From Terebella lapidaria (taxonomy: Eukaryota > Annelida > Polychaeta > Terebellida > Terebellidae): 64,000 bases of DNA. Under the pieces are notes generated by a model. It made no database searches. It saw only the letters and a list, made by a program, of their open reading frames with translations, and was not told the origin of the DNA. Shown in pieces: positions 25,983 to 37,600 of this stretch. The stretch spans positions 22,407,402 through 22,471,401 of the forward strand of contig OX424567.1 in the NCBI GenBank assembly GCA_949152475.1. The letters are read 5' to 3'. A program made the position numbers and the translations under genes. Positions within the stretch are counted from its first letter, which is position 1; the number at the start of each line of letters is the position of its first letter.

Positions 25983-28900
25983 AACCCATCTTTTGCCGAA
26001 TTACCGCTTTCTCGAGATGGTCTTGGGCGAAACCATGGGCCGTTCTGATGGCTTGCCGAAGGTACTCCACGTACTCCGGACCACACGGAGGTAGAGGCTC
26101 GGGGTCGTAGGTCGGGAACATGAGGTCGACTGGCAGATTACACTCGTGTCAATACACCATCAGATGCAGGGTGCATCCTGTGGACGAGTGTACTGAGCTT
26201 CTATAGGCCATTAACACATATGGCAGGTGCAAGTCCCAGTCGTTTGCACGATCGCTGACAAATGCACTCAGCATGTTGAGCAATGTCCTTTTGAAGCGCT
26301 CAACTTGGCCGTCACTTTGGGGTCGATATGGGGTCGTACGAATCTTCTTAGCGCCTAGCAGACGCTCGACATTGCGGAACAGAGACGACTCGAACTCGGT
26401 ACCTTGATCGCTATGGATCACCTTGTGAACACCATGGTAAACTATCCACCTGTTTACCAAGATGTCGGCAACATTTTCGGCCGTATGTCGCCGTAGCGGA
26501 AAGGCGTCCGTGTACTTCGAGAAGTAGTCCGACACGACAAGTATGTACCGATGGCCTCTTCCCAAGACTTTGTGGGTGTCGAGGATGTCCATCGCTATTC
26601 GGTCGAACGGCGCTCCTGTCGGCAGCTGTGTCAGGGGCGATCTTTTTGGGGTCGGTTTACCCTTGCGGGTCACACACTGTGGGCAACGGGCACACCAGCG
26701 GGCAACGTCTAGTGCCAAGCCGGGCCAGTAGAATCGGCGCCTGACTCTCTCGATGGTTCGCTGTATGCCAAGGTGTCCAACAATCTTCAGGTCGTGAAGC
26801 TGGTGCAGAACTTGAGTCCTGAGGGCGACCGGAAGCACGGTTTGCACCACCTTTCGTCCGGCGTCGGTGGTTTTTGCGTTGCGTACCAGCACTCCGTCTT
26901 GTAGCGCCAGGAGGTTCCAGCGAGAAACAAGTGTCTTTACCTCCTCTCCGTGGCGAGCCACTTCTCGCGTGTCTGGTTTCGTGCCGGCTAATACCCATTG
27001 TCACACTTTTCCGACACACGGGTCGGCTTGCTGTGCCGCGACAATGTCCTGGGTCGAATAGTCCGATGACCATTTTTGTCCATCAAGTTTGGTATCCAAG
27101 GCACGGACTCGAACAACTTGGCGTGCCGAAATTAGTCGGGGCGAGACTGGTGATGTTATCGAATCACTGTCCAGGAGGTCTGCCCTTATCTTAGCCGGAA
27201 CAACAGTTATCCGACGAACTGGAAGTTCTCCGGAACTTGTTTCTGGGTCGGTTATAGGCGTGACGAGTCGTCCGGGACAGTCTTGGTTTTTACAACTGTG
27301 ACACCGTGACAGGCCATCAGCGTTGCCGTGTAACTTGCCGGGTCGATGCTCTATCCTGAAGTCATACTGCTGCAACTTAGCGAGCCACCTGGCGAGCATG
27401 CCGTCAGCGTCGCTATAGTTCTTGAGCCACCTCAAAGAGCTATGGTCGGTCCAGAGGAGGAATTTCCTACCCCAGAGATAGTGCCAATAATGCTGTACCA
27501 TTTCAACTACTGCCAGTAGTTCTCTGTATGTGGTACAGTAGTTCCGTTGGGTCCGGGATAGGGGATGGGGATGGGGATCTCCTTCCCGTTAACCCTTTGT
27601 GAGAGTGCGCCTCCCACAGCAAAGCCGCTTGCATCCGTGTCGAGGATGAAATAGTCATCCGGATTCTGGGTCGGGTGAGCGAGCTTGGGTGCCTTGATGA
27701 GGGCGTCACGGAGTCGTTGGAAAGCTCGTCGCTGGGCCGGTCCCCAAGTGAAGTGACATTCACCTCGGGTGAGAGCTACTAGCGGTTCAGCGATCTCAGC
27801 GTAGTCCTTAATGAATCGCCTGTGGATGTTGGCGAAACCAAGGAAGGCCCTGACGTCGGTGATCTTGCACGGGGTCGGCCATTCTCTGATGGCTTTGACT
27901 TTGTTGGGGTCGACTCGGATTCCTTGGCCGCTAACTATGAACCCTAAATACAGTATTTCCCTTCGAAACAGTTCACACTTTTTGGGCTGAAGTTTCAGGC
28001 CTGCCGATCTGATTCGATCCAGGACCGCCTCCAGGTTTGCGAGTGCCTGATCAAATGTTCTGCCGTAAGCTATGACGTCGTCGAGATGGCACATACACCG
28101 TGTCCACAAGTATCCACGGAGTATGGTCTCCATTAGCCGTTCGAATGTAGCCGGTGCATTGCTAAGGCCGAATGGCATGACCTTAATCTGGTACAGTCAT
28201 TTCCTTGTGGCAAAGGCAGTTTTCTGCCTGTCGGTTGGGTCGACTTCGACCTGCCAGTAACCAGAGGCCAGGTCCAGGGCCGAAAAGTATGTAGCACCTG
28301 CCAGGGCGTCGTGAGTGCTCTGAATATTGGGCGAAGGATATGAATCCTTGCGAGTGACGTCATTCAGGAGCCGATAGTTGACGCAGAATCTTACTTGGCC
28401 GTTCTTTTTGCGCACGAGCACCACCTGTGAGCTCCAGGGCGAATCTGACGGCTCAATGCACCCCAAGCGTAGCATCTTGTCGACCTCTTCGTCAATGATG
28501 CTCTGCTGGGCCTGGGGGATGCGTCGTTGTCGTTGCCGAATCGGGGCCGAGTTGCCGGTGTCGATTCTGTGCTGGACGACTTGGGTTCGTCCCAGTTGTT
28601 CGTCCGGATGCATGAAGGTGTCCTGGTATTGGTGAACCAGGTTAGCGCAATGCCGGTGCTGCTCTGGCGCTAGTCCAGCGCGATCCACCATCTCCTGTAG
28701 ATGTGGCGGCAGATCGCGGTAGTGGCTGGCGTCCACCGTGGACGGGTCGGGTTCTTCTCCGGGTCTTGGTAGAGCTCCGACAACACTTTCAATCGGACTG
28801 GCGATTGCAACGGGGTCGGAACGAGTCAGTGTAATGCCAGTGTCTGCTGGATTAACGACTGGATCCAGGGTCGTTAGTGTTCTTCCCATGATGAGGTCAG

Positions 28901-29782
28901 TGTCCTCGGGAAAGGCCGTCAATGGTTGTATGATTCGCGGATGTCGGCGAATTTGAACTTTGGAGGTCGGAACTAGTTCCACAATTGCCTCGCTGCGTGC
29001 GGGGACGGTGACGGCTCAGCGCACGGCCATTCGAACAACATTGGCCTCAATGTCTTTGTGCGCAAACAGGATTTCTTTGTGAACCTGTATTGTCCCTTCA
29101 CCATAGTTCACTACAGCATTAGCTTGCCGGAAGAAGTTCATACCGAGTATCATGCCGTCATGTATATCAGCCACACAAAATGTCACAATCATATGGTTGG
29201 TTCTGACCTGTATTGGAAGGTCGATCAGTCCATTGATTGGGCTTGACTGTCCATTGACGTCACGAATAGTAGCCGATGTGGGTCGCAAATGTCGTTGGTC
29301 GGTGGGGACGTGTCGGAGCTGGTCGCGTCAGAGCAGGGAGATCTGTGCTCCAGAGTCGAGTACGGCTTTCATCACTTTGTCTCCAACACGTATCGACAAC
29401 TTCCAACACTTGTTTGCAGCTCGGGAGTTGTTAATGACGAGCGGGACCGCGGGGTCATCTGGCGGCGGCTTGAAAAGCGTGTGCAGGGGCGGTAACTTGG
29501 GTATTGGTCCGCTTGGGAAGGCGTAGAATCCTCCGTCGTCGGAAATCCACTCAACCTCAGACATGCTGTCCATTCCGGTACCGGCAGCGGTCGGGGGTGA
29601 CACCCCTTCATGAGGACGCTGTTGCCGTGGAGATATCTGTGGACGCAGTGCGGACACCCCTTCATGAAAAGGAGCCGGCGCTGGGGTCGGAGCCTGACAT
29701 TTGGTACACACCCCTTCAAGAAGCTGAGGTGTGGGCTGGGCCGGCTGTGGGGTCGTAACTGGCAGTTGCACCGGTTTAGTCG
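25928..29782 (-). repeat. Tandem duplication, copy 2 (3,855 bp)
   Basis: Head-to-tail partner of 22073-25927. It spans the C-terminal gag/pol junction peptide, protease, RT, RNase H and most of integrase. Confidence 0.95.
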
Positions 29783-29858
29783 TCATGGCAACCGCAGGTG
29801 TGGAGCGGGTAACAGTGTCCTGTTTCCTGGAAGACCCTTGCTCCTCAGCACCTTCCAC
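25928..29858 (-). pseudogene. pol, upstream copy: protease-RT-RNase H-integrase, integrase tail cut by duplication
   Basis: Polyprotein of the retrotransposon. Protease active site DSGAQ lies just before a TGA at 29328-29330. RT has the FSALDLASGYW motif and the segment MPFGLSNAPATF; its catalytic motif reads HLDD where Y-x-D-D is usual. RNase H has the DTDAS motif and the WTDHSSLRW segment. Integrase has the H-x3-H, C-x2-C zinc part (HLGIQ...CARCPQC) and D, D, E residues in AMDIL, HSDQGTEF and PQSDGQVERF. In-frame TGAs occur at 29328, 29016, 28197, 27001 and 26149, plus a frame change at ~27540-27600 next to a GGGGAT repeat. The integrase C-terminus stops at the junction at 25928, so this copy lacks the GPY/F-like end. 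Confidence 0.9.
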
Positions 29859-32388
29859 TACTGGTTTGACGACTGTGTCGGAGGTGCTGGTGGGGCCGAT
29901 TGATTTTGTTTGCCGGTTTGGTTAGGTACTGACAATACCTGAGCAGTCCTTCGGTCAGTACCAGGACCATTGGGTCGGAATGCTAGTGGTTTCATGCCGT
30001 TACGCACTAGCACATCTTTGAGCCGAAAACATCGCAGCCAGCGATGGCCGGGCTTCTTACAGAAGAAACACACAGCTGGTCGTCCGGGTTGCGGGGGTCG
30101 ATCTCCTTTAGCCGGGGCCGTAGCTTGCAAGACGGAGTAGATGGGGTCCTCTCCACATAGTCCATTTTCGTCACTAAGGACGCACTGAAACGCTTCAGTC
30201 ACCCACTCGCGTGAGCATGATGGCACAGAGTGTTCCTCACATCCTTGCAAGCTGGTAGTATCGCTGTCAGCGGGGTCGTAGTAGGCCGCAATTTGTTCAG
30301 GGGTATGTGTTTCCCACTGATTTACCTGTCCCATGGCACACGACAGTTCACCATCGACATGACTATCGTCAGCGTATCCGGTCGCTGAGATATCGGCACG
30401 ACGGGTGCCCCGATGCCTGTCCCTATTTGTTCTTTGTTGGCGACTCTCAGCCTTGAGGACGGCCGTAAGTGCGTCACTGTAACTATTGAAAGTGAACACA
30501 CACAGTTTGTCGGCAATGGGGTCGGGTTGGCCGTTGATGAATTGCGAAATCACTGTTCGCTGCCGTGACTCTGACGTGACGTCATCGAAGACTTGTTCAG
30601 CCAGAGCTTGAAGCCATTCCAAGTAATGTTCCGCGTCCTCCTTCCGTTCTCGTTTGAGGAACGGGAAGTCGTCTCGCTTGGACTGTCAACGGGGCGCGGG
30701 CTCCCAGCCCTCCAGAAGCCGTTGACGGAATTCCTCCCAGGGCGTCTCCACCGGAATGTTCAGAGCGAGCGCCTCGGCGCGGTCACGTAACGTACTCAGG
30801 AAAGTAGTCGTTTTGTTGAGGTCAGAGTATGTGAAGGCCGCTGTAAATTGTTCGAAGCTCCGAATGTACTGGGTGAGATTGCCCTCTTTGAAGGTCGCAC
30901 GCCACTGAGCCGTTTTAGCCGTAGCCAACGTTTGGGGCTCAGACGTGAGTCTCTGAGGTGCGGGCGTGTCAACAGTCACCACAGTCGGCGTGGTCTTAGC
31001 CGGAACCGCTGAAGTCGTGGCGGCCGGAACAACTGGGGTCGTAGCGATCGGAGCTGGCGGGGTCGTGCTTGCGGGGCGAGCGAGGCGGCGGGTGGCGCTG
31101 GAGCGTGGCCAGGGTCGTGTGGTGCTTGTATGACTGGGGCCGGTTGGCTGTATGGTGGTGTCACCCATGGTACTCCGATTGAGGGTGGGATTACAGCCGG
31201 TGGTGGACATCGGTATACCGCTCCGTTTGGGGCCACACCATGGTACACTACTCCACTTTGTGCACCATGATAGCTGATATCTGTCGGAATGCCACCATAT
31301 CCAGTTGGTGGATTCACATAGCCGACATGGGGGTGATAGTATCCGACAGCTGCTACTCCATTTTGAGCACCGCTTACTTCGCAAGGGTATCCGACTGGTG
31401 GTACACCATATCCAGTGGTGTAACCAACTGACTGAGAGATCGGTGGTCCGATCGTGGGCACAACACTTTCTGCCGGGGCAGACACAACTTGGTCTTGTGA
31501 CGGAATGACGTGTGGCTGTTCTCCGATAGTCAGCGGTGGTCGGCGTGCGGTCGGCACATGGGCGCGCGCGTCGGAGGCCGAAATATCGGGGTCGCGAAGT
31601 CGGCGACTCGACGTAGATGGTGGTTGTCGAGGTCGCGCTTGTCGTGTGGAGGCGCGCGGCTCTGTCATCGCGTTGCTGGGTCGTTGCGGTTGTGGCGACA
31701 TCTCGATCTGGGCAGCGGTCGTCATCGGGATGCTCCCTGTGGTCGATCTCGCCTGGCTGGGTCGAACGTACTCTACCACCGTTGGCTCGGTCGGTATGCG
31801 AGAGTACACCATTGGTACTGGGTCGTATCGTGCTGGCGTCATTGACGGCGCCAAGGGTCGGGTCGCCGAATATGCGCTCGGCGGTACCAGTTCTGTAACA
31901 TTGTCAGTGTCACGAACCCACTACCGTATCCGAGAGTCACTTGGCGGATGCGTAACCATGGACGTTTCTATGGTTACAGGCCGAACATTCACCGTAGGGT
32001 ATTCTGGGTCGACACTATCATACACATTCGCTCTTTGACGTGAGCGTGTATAGTCTCTGCCGGTAAAGTCACCGTTTATATTCTGGGTCGTTTTGGCCGG
32101 CATGGCCACATACGCCCTTGCGTGTGCACTAATAATGTCACTCACAGTTTGTAGAGGCGCTAGCGGGTCTTCGTCCAGGAATGCTCCAATCCGGTCGGCG
32201 GGTGGCGAAGACGATATCAGGGACGAATGGTCGCCAATGGAGTCGAACAGGCCGGTCTGTTGTTGCTCCTGTAACAACGGGACTGTATCGCTCATGGCAA
32301 CTGAGCGGGGGCCGGAAGGTCGGAAGGCTGGTTTCGGATTGAACGTTACCTCGTCATCCGTAGGGTCGAGCGGCGGAGCCATTGCCAT
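29858..32388 (-). pseudogene. gag of the Gypsy-type element (broken)
   Basis: Structural protein of the retrotransposon particle. It opens just inside the PBS (~32388) with a Ser/Pro-rich N-terminus, runs through a Tyr/Gly/Pro-rich low-complexity part (~31850-31080), a capsid-like helical part (YIRSFEQFTAAF, STLRDRAEALAL; ~30900-30690) and a CCHC knuckle CFFCKKPGHRWLRC at about 30033-30074. It is interrupted by TAG at 31921-31923, a frame change near 31070-31100 and TGA at 30686-30688, and ends at TAG 29858-29860. The downstream pol frame lies -1 to gag, compatible with -1 frameshifting in the active ancestor. Confidence 0.85.
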
Positions 32389-32432
32389 TTCTGCCGGTCA
32401 AATCAGGGTCGATAATCCGAGACTGGCTCAGA

Positions 32433-32450
32433 TCGTGGTCGGCGGCACCA
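32433..32450 (-). promoter_or_regulatory. Primer-binding site for minus-strand DNA synthesis
   Basis: One base inside the 5' LTR the sense strand reads TGGTGCCGCCGACCACGA. The leading TGG pairs with the universal CCA end of a tRNA, as expected for a PBS. I do not assign the tRNA. Confidence 0.8.
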
Positions 32451-32451
32451 A

Positions 32452-33154
32452 TGTGAAGAATATTGTTCACTGGCCGATATCAGGCCGATTGTCTATGATG
32501 CTGTGCAATGAATAAGCCGGCAGTTTTAATTCAACTGTTTATTGTGGTGAGAATGCTCGATGGTTCACTCACACACAATCAGGGCCGCAATCACGCCTAT
32601 GTCCTGTGATTTCCCGGTCGACAATATATAATCCAAGGTAATATAGTCCACTTCAATATATACAAATTATACTCCAAATTATATAGTTCACAATTATATT
32701 CTCTTGTATTAGATCACGGCCGTTCTCCTTTGTACATCGAATGCGACCGTCTTCTAGGACTATCTCTCTTCAACTACGCGGGGCCGCAGGGGAAGCACAT
32801 GGAAGTTTTCCCGCCTCGTGTATGCGGTGTTGTGATTGGTCTGTGTGTGCTGATCTCACCGGGAAAGTGGGATTCCCGGTGCATGTTCTGACATGTTTGG
32901 CTCGTGATCTGAGTGCAGTGTATGCATGGTTCCGTGTATTTAGGTTAAGGTCAAGGCCGGTGTACTGGGGTTGAATATTCTGATTGGCAGGGGCCGAAGT
33001 GCGGGTGAACTGACCTGTGTGTATACATTGTCCTGGTAATGTTTATGTCTGTGATCGTATAGTGGCTGTGTAAGTCATGTAAATAGTGTGTGTGTTGCTA
33101 TGGAAATGTAGTGCGAGGGAGGGACGGGCGGTTACAGTCGCTAAAATCACTACA
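32452..33154 (-). repeat. 5' LTR (703 bp)
   Basis: The promoter-bearing LTR for the minus-strand transcript. The GGGGYCG motif seen through the element has decayed differently in the two LTRs: GGGGTTG here against GGGGTCA in the other, and GGGGCCG here against GGGGCTG there, implying ancestral GGGGTCG and GGGGCCG. Confidence 0.95.
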
Positions 33155-33158
33155 TATG
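33155..33158. other. Target-site duplication TATG, right
   Basis: Partner of 16055-16058. Confidence 0.85.
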
Positions 33159-34541
33159 CATGAATGTCTGGACCACAATTGTACAAGTCGTTGGCTGATG
33201 TAGGGACATTTGTGGTTCACACCGATGTTCCGGCTGCCGGTGAGGTTTTTCAGGCATCTTCCCCATATCTTGCGAGTGGTCATGAAACCACCAGGCATTG
33301 TCCACCTGTGACCTGTCATTGCCCGGTGGTTGTCTGCCAGATTCACCTGCAATCGGGGTCTTGACCGAGGGTGTGTAAATTTCAAGAACCTCCAAGAAAA
33401 GCTGGTCAACCCTACCAATAGCTACCAGAGACCGATTTACTGATCAGTGATCATCTGATATGTACAAGTTGGACGATTATCTGAAGGGCACCTTTCTGAC
33501 ATCCATCGGCGCCCAGCCGGATAGGCCTATCCTGCGGTGATCGTTTCGTGAGCTACCCACATTGGTCAGTCGAAAAATTGGTTGACTGCTTTTGGCGCCT
33601 GGTGTGCATCTGGAGATGCTGTGACTGGTCACAGATCAAGCGAAAGTTTAGCAGATAATATGCCAAGGTAGATAAATAATTTCCTAACCTCAATATAATA
33701 AGGGAATAGATTTTGCTGGCATTATACACGAGCAGTGTCAAAACCACAACAAGCACAGGAGGGCTCAGACGACGAACGATAAACATGGGCAGTCAGGCAC
33801 GAACATTAGCGGTTTTTATGGGATACAATCAGAATTCGAGCTGTACCCCAAAAAAAGTTCTGAGGATACCCCCCCTAAAGCCCTAATGTTCATGATTGAC
33901 AAAACCACAAATGTTAAGCTGGCTGAACCCTTCTGTGTGTGCTGTGATTTTGATACTGTTCATGTTTAGTGCCAACCAGTTCGGTTCAACAGCCAGCAAC
34001 ATCTACTATCCTTAGTATAGTGAGGTGGGGACATGAATTATCTACCTTGGCATATTAGCTGCAAAGGTTCCGCTTGCTCTGGGAAGAAGCCATGAACGTT
34101 TAAATCAGGGTGTTTCAACATTGTTTGGAGTGGCAGGTGGAGTTACCGGTGTGGTTCTGAATCCTGTATCTTCCCAGATTAATTCGTTTGACTAACTGTA
34201 CATTCACAGATAATTTTGCCGGCTTATCCTTGTACTTTGCTCCATTATCATTGAAAAGGAAATATTTATGGATATATTTTCTGTCTATATATTTCAGTCA
34301 TTAACATTTCAAATCAATTTATTGAAGTATTATATTCTTCTAATTTATTGAAGTATTATATTCTTTCCCAATCAATCAATCAATCAATATAAATTCGCAG
34401 TGAATTTGTGTCACTGCACTTCGTCAGAATTTCAATGTACCCAGTGAGATGACGCAGAAGATCCAAAAGTAAACACGTCATTGTTTCAGTGAAGTTCTTC
34501 CGGGCATGGAAATGTCTGAGGCACAGCTGCACATTACATGC
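33159..34541. repeat. Unit A, 3' flank of lectin-type gene A
   Basis: Colinear with 46140-47271 of unit B: shared stretches include CTGGTCAACCC/CTACCAGAGACC, TCTGATATGTACAA, GACATCCATCGGCG, GAGCTACCCACATTGGT and, nearer the gene, AATCAATCAATCAATAT and TGAGATGACG...AAACACGTCATTG. No gene is seen in it; the part nearest the gene is probably its 3' UTR. Confidence 0.75.
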
Positions 34542-34697
34542 CTAGGGCGCAGGTACGATCTCCCACCAGTGATCGGTGCGGTGTACGTTGGTTGCCTCAC
34601 ATGTCCACTGACTAATGTTCTCACCTCTGTTCATCTGGGCGCCTCCAGTCACGTCCACGCACTTCCCCGTGGCAACATTCTTGATGCTGAAGTGACA

Positions 34698-37600
34698 TAG
34701 TCCGGCAGTAGGGTGGCTCAACCTCAAAGTGATTGATAAAGTTTTTTTCTCTTCTGATTTTACTTATTTGGTATATCAGTAAATCGTTCCAGGTGGGTGT
34801 GAAATTCTCACCCTTGGGGAATTTGAGAAATCCAAGATGGCCGCCATGGAGGGTGATTTCAACCACCTGAAATATAATTCAGCCAATAACTTCACTTCTA
34901 GAGTACATAGAAGTGCGAACTTGGTGTCTATACCCATGTTTTCTGGTATCAGCTTTACAATGGTGCCACTAAATTATAGTTATGCTTGTCCGCCATCTTG
35001 GAAATCAAAATGGCCGCGTAATTTCGGTCATTTTTGCCCGAATATTTGCCCAAAACTGTTCGATTTCATATGTAATGTAATGACGAATATGTTCAAAGAT
35101 AATGCGTAGCAGTGGAGCATCATGTATTGCTTTAGTGAATTGTTTTGCAGTTATTGCATGTCATACGATAAACGTTGAGGGGACAGGTGACATTGCCCTC
35201 CATGTCTTCAACGTTGTCACCAGTGTCCTGAGTTCATTTTGAAGCAAGTTTGACACATAGACAGGTCATTCTGTGACAAACAAACAACTAACCCACAGTA
35301 AATTGCAACAAAAGGTTTTATTGTGGTTTTCACCCCTACTGGGTATACTGATTAACAGAAAAAAAAGTCTACCAAAATTTGAATCACGGAAATGGGCTAA
35401 AATGGCGTCATTTCATAGATGGCCGCCACGGGGCTAAGGAAATCCTTAAACAGCTATAACTTCTTCAATAACTGTGATAGAAACATAATTTTGGGTTCTA
35501 GCCCAGGGTTTTGAAGGGTGAGGAATCCAGTGGTGTCACTAAAATTTAATTCCGATAAGTATTCAGCCTGAAATCCAAGATGGCGGCGATTAAATGAGGC
35601 CGTAAACCAATGTAATCGACTGTTCGCATCAAGCCCTCAACTTCTTCAATAATTGTGACAGAAATATAGTTTTGGGTTCCAACCCAGCATTTTGAAGGAT
35701 GAGGAGTCCAATGGTGTCAATAAAATTCAGTTCTGATAAGTAGTCCGCCTAAAATTCACGATGGCGGTGACTATAAATGACGCCGTAAACCAGTGAATTC
35801 AAATGTTTGCATCATGCTCTCACCTTCCTCAATATTTGTGATATAATCATAATTTTGGGCGAGTTCAGAATATATGTTCAGAAAACATAAACCTAAAGCA
35901 AGCAAACGAAACACCCGGAGGTCAAATGCAAATTCCAAATATTATGTTAAGCATGCACACATCAGTCAACGACGATCATTCAGGGCATCCAAATCAAACG
36001 AGTGATCTGGTCAATCGATCAGTGTTGTATCAAATTATTTGTATGGCCAATTTAGTGGGATCCCTTACAATTAGTAAGAAACGAGTGGAAACATTCCAAG
36101 AGGCACATGTTTATATATTACACACTGTTCAGGGGAAGTTTGAAAATTGTCATTATGTGTGACAAATGGGGTGAATATAACATGTATTAATAGGCAGGAG
36201 AATACATGACAGCCATGCAGTTTACTCGTGGTTTTAGGACCTTCATTCACCAAAGCCATCTTAGAATTCAGACTGAATATTTAACAATTGACGTGTTTGT
36301 GATATATTTCCTATGACCAGACGTCTTAATTGTCCAGGGGGATTTGTTTATTTTATTGTCAAAAAATGGACAGTTTATTGGTTTTACGGCTTTCTTTTTA
36401 ATGCTGATGTAAAGTTTTAACGTCGTCCGCTATCCGGGATCCTAGAGGATAGTCCTCTCACCAGGGGTCTCATCCTGAGATCCTCGCGGATAGTCCGCTC
36501 ACTGAGGGTCACTGCGGGCGCAGTGCCTACTTTATCATCAGAACGTTAACCAGGTAGCAGCCCGCCCAGCGAGCCCAGACATGCGAACACCACTCAGATA
36601 CAGGATCATCACCGTGGTGTTAACTGTAAGGCCGGCTCGCTGCGGTCCGCCGCGGGGGATGGAACCCCTGACAGCCCGACGGTCTGCCAGAGCCTGTGTC
36701 ACACCATCCCAGGTGGGAGACCGGTGATCCAGAGGGCATGAGCCCCCAAGTCATCAAGATTTGCCCCACCTGGGCCCCCTATTGAAATTGTCCTCAGGGG
36801 CCCACCAGGGCCTTAGCCAGAGAGCGAGGACGTAGTGCTCATGGCCGAGCCCTCCGTCATTCTCTCGCCTTGCTCAGCTCTGACACAACTTCACTGAACA
36901 AAACGGCTCCAGAGTATTTATAGTCCCTGAAGCACGAGAAACGAGGGAAGTGACGTAAGGCCATTGTTACAGCATACTGGGCGAGAGAGTTGAAGGGCGT
37001 TGCTAAGAAGCGCGTGCTTCGAACAGAAGCGTCCAAAACAAAGGTCAGAAACAAGCGTATTTAGAAAGAATCACCTGCTGCGATCTTTGGGCAAAATCGT
37101 CACACTGACATCCGAGATTTTTTTGTTAATATTGTTGAACCCTGAATTTTCTTATAACAATGGATTGCTCATCCTCCAGAACCCTAGACCAGAACCTAAA
37201 ATTATGTTTCTATCACAATTATTTAAGAAGTTAAGGGTTTGATGCTGACAGATGATTTCATTAATTTGTGGCCTCGTTCATCGCCGCCACCTTGGATTTC
37301 AGGGTGGATACTTATCGGAGTTGAAGTTCATTGACAACATTGGATTCGGAGTTGAATCACCCTTCAAAACCCTGGGATAGAACCCGAAATTATCACAAAT
37401 ATTGAGGAAGTTGAGAGCATGATGTGAACATTTGATTTCATTGGTTTACGGCCTCATTAGTCGCCGCCATCTTGGATTTCAAGCTGACTGCTTATCAGAA
37501 TTGAAATTTATTAACAACATTGGATTCCTCACTCTTCGAAATGCTGGGCTAGAACCCAAAATTATATTTCTGTCACAATTATTGAAGAAGTTGAGGGCTT

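Larger units (their letters stand above)
16059..33154 (-). mobile_element. Ty3/Gypsy-type LTR retrotransposon, 17.1 kb, with internal duplication
   Basis: A full-length insertion: LTRs 16059-16770 and 32452-33154 both run TG...CA, flanked by TATG at 16055-16058 and 33155-33158. It is coded on the minus strand, so 32452-33154 is the 5' LTR. In sense order come a primer-binding site, gag with a CCHC knuckle, protease, reverse transcriptase, RNase H, integrase and an extra 2.7 kb ORF. The order RT-RH-IN marks it as Ty3/Gypsy. About a dozen substitutions and one 9-bp indel separate the LTRs, roughly 1.7% divergence. Without the 3,855-bp tandem duplication the element would be about 13.2 kb. It is coding-dead: stops and frameshifts interrupt gag, pol and the third ORF. 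Confidence 0.95.

Noticed and set aside
25755..26048. + strand ORFs across the duplication junction
   Set aside because: Opposite strand to pol; no recognisable domain.
31454..32038. 194-codon + strand ORF over gag
   Set aside because: Opposite-strand shadow of the GC-rich gag region; low-complexity product.
36640..36740. GGTGGGAGACCGG stretch resembling part of 5S rRNA
   Set aside because: Only about a dozen bases match; no flanking 5S sequence or termination signal.
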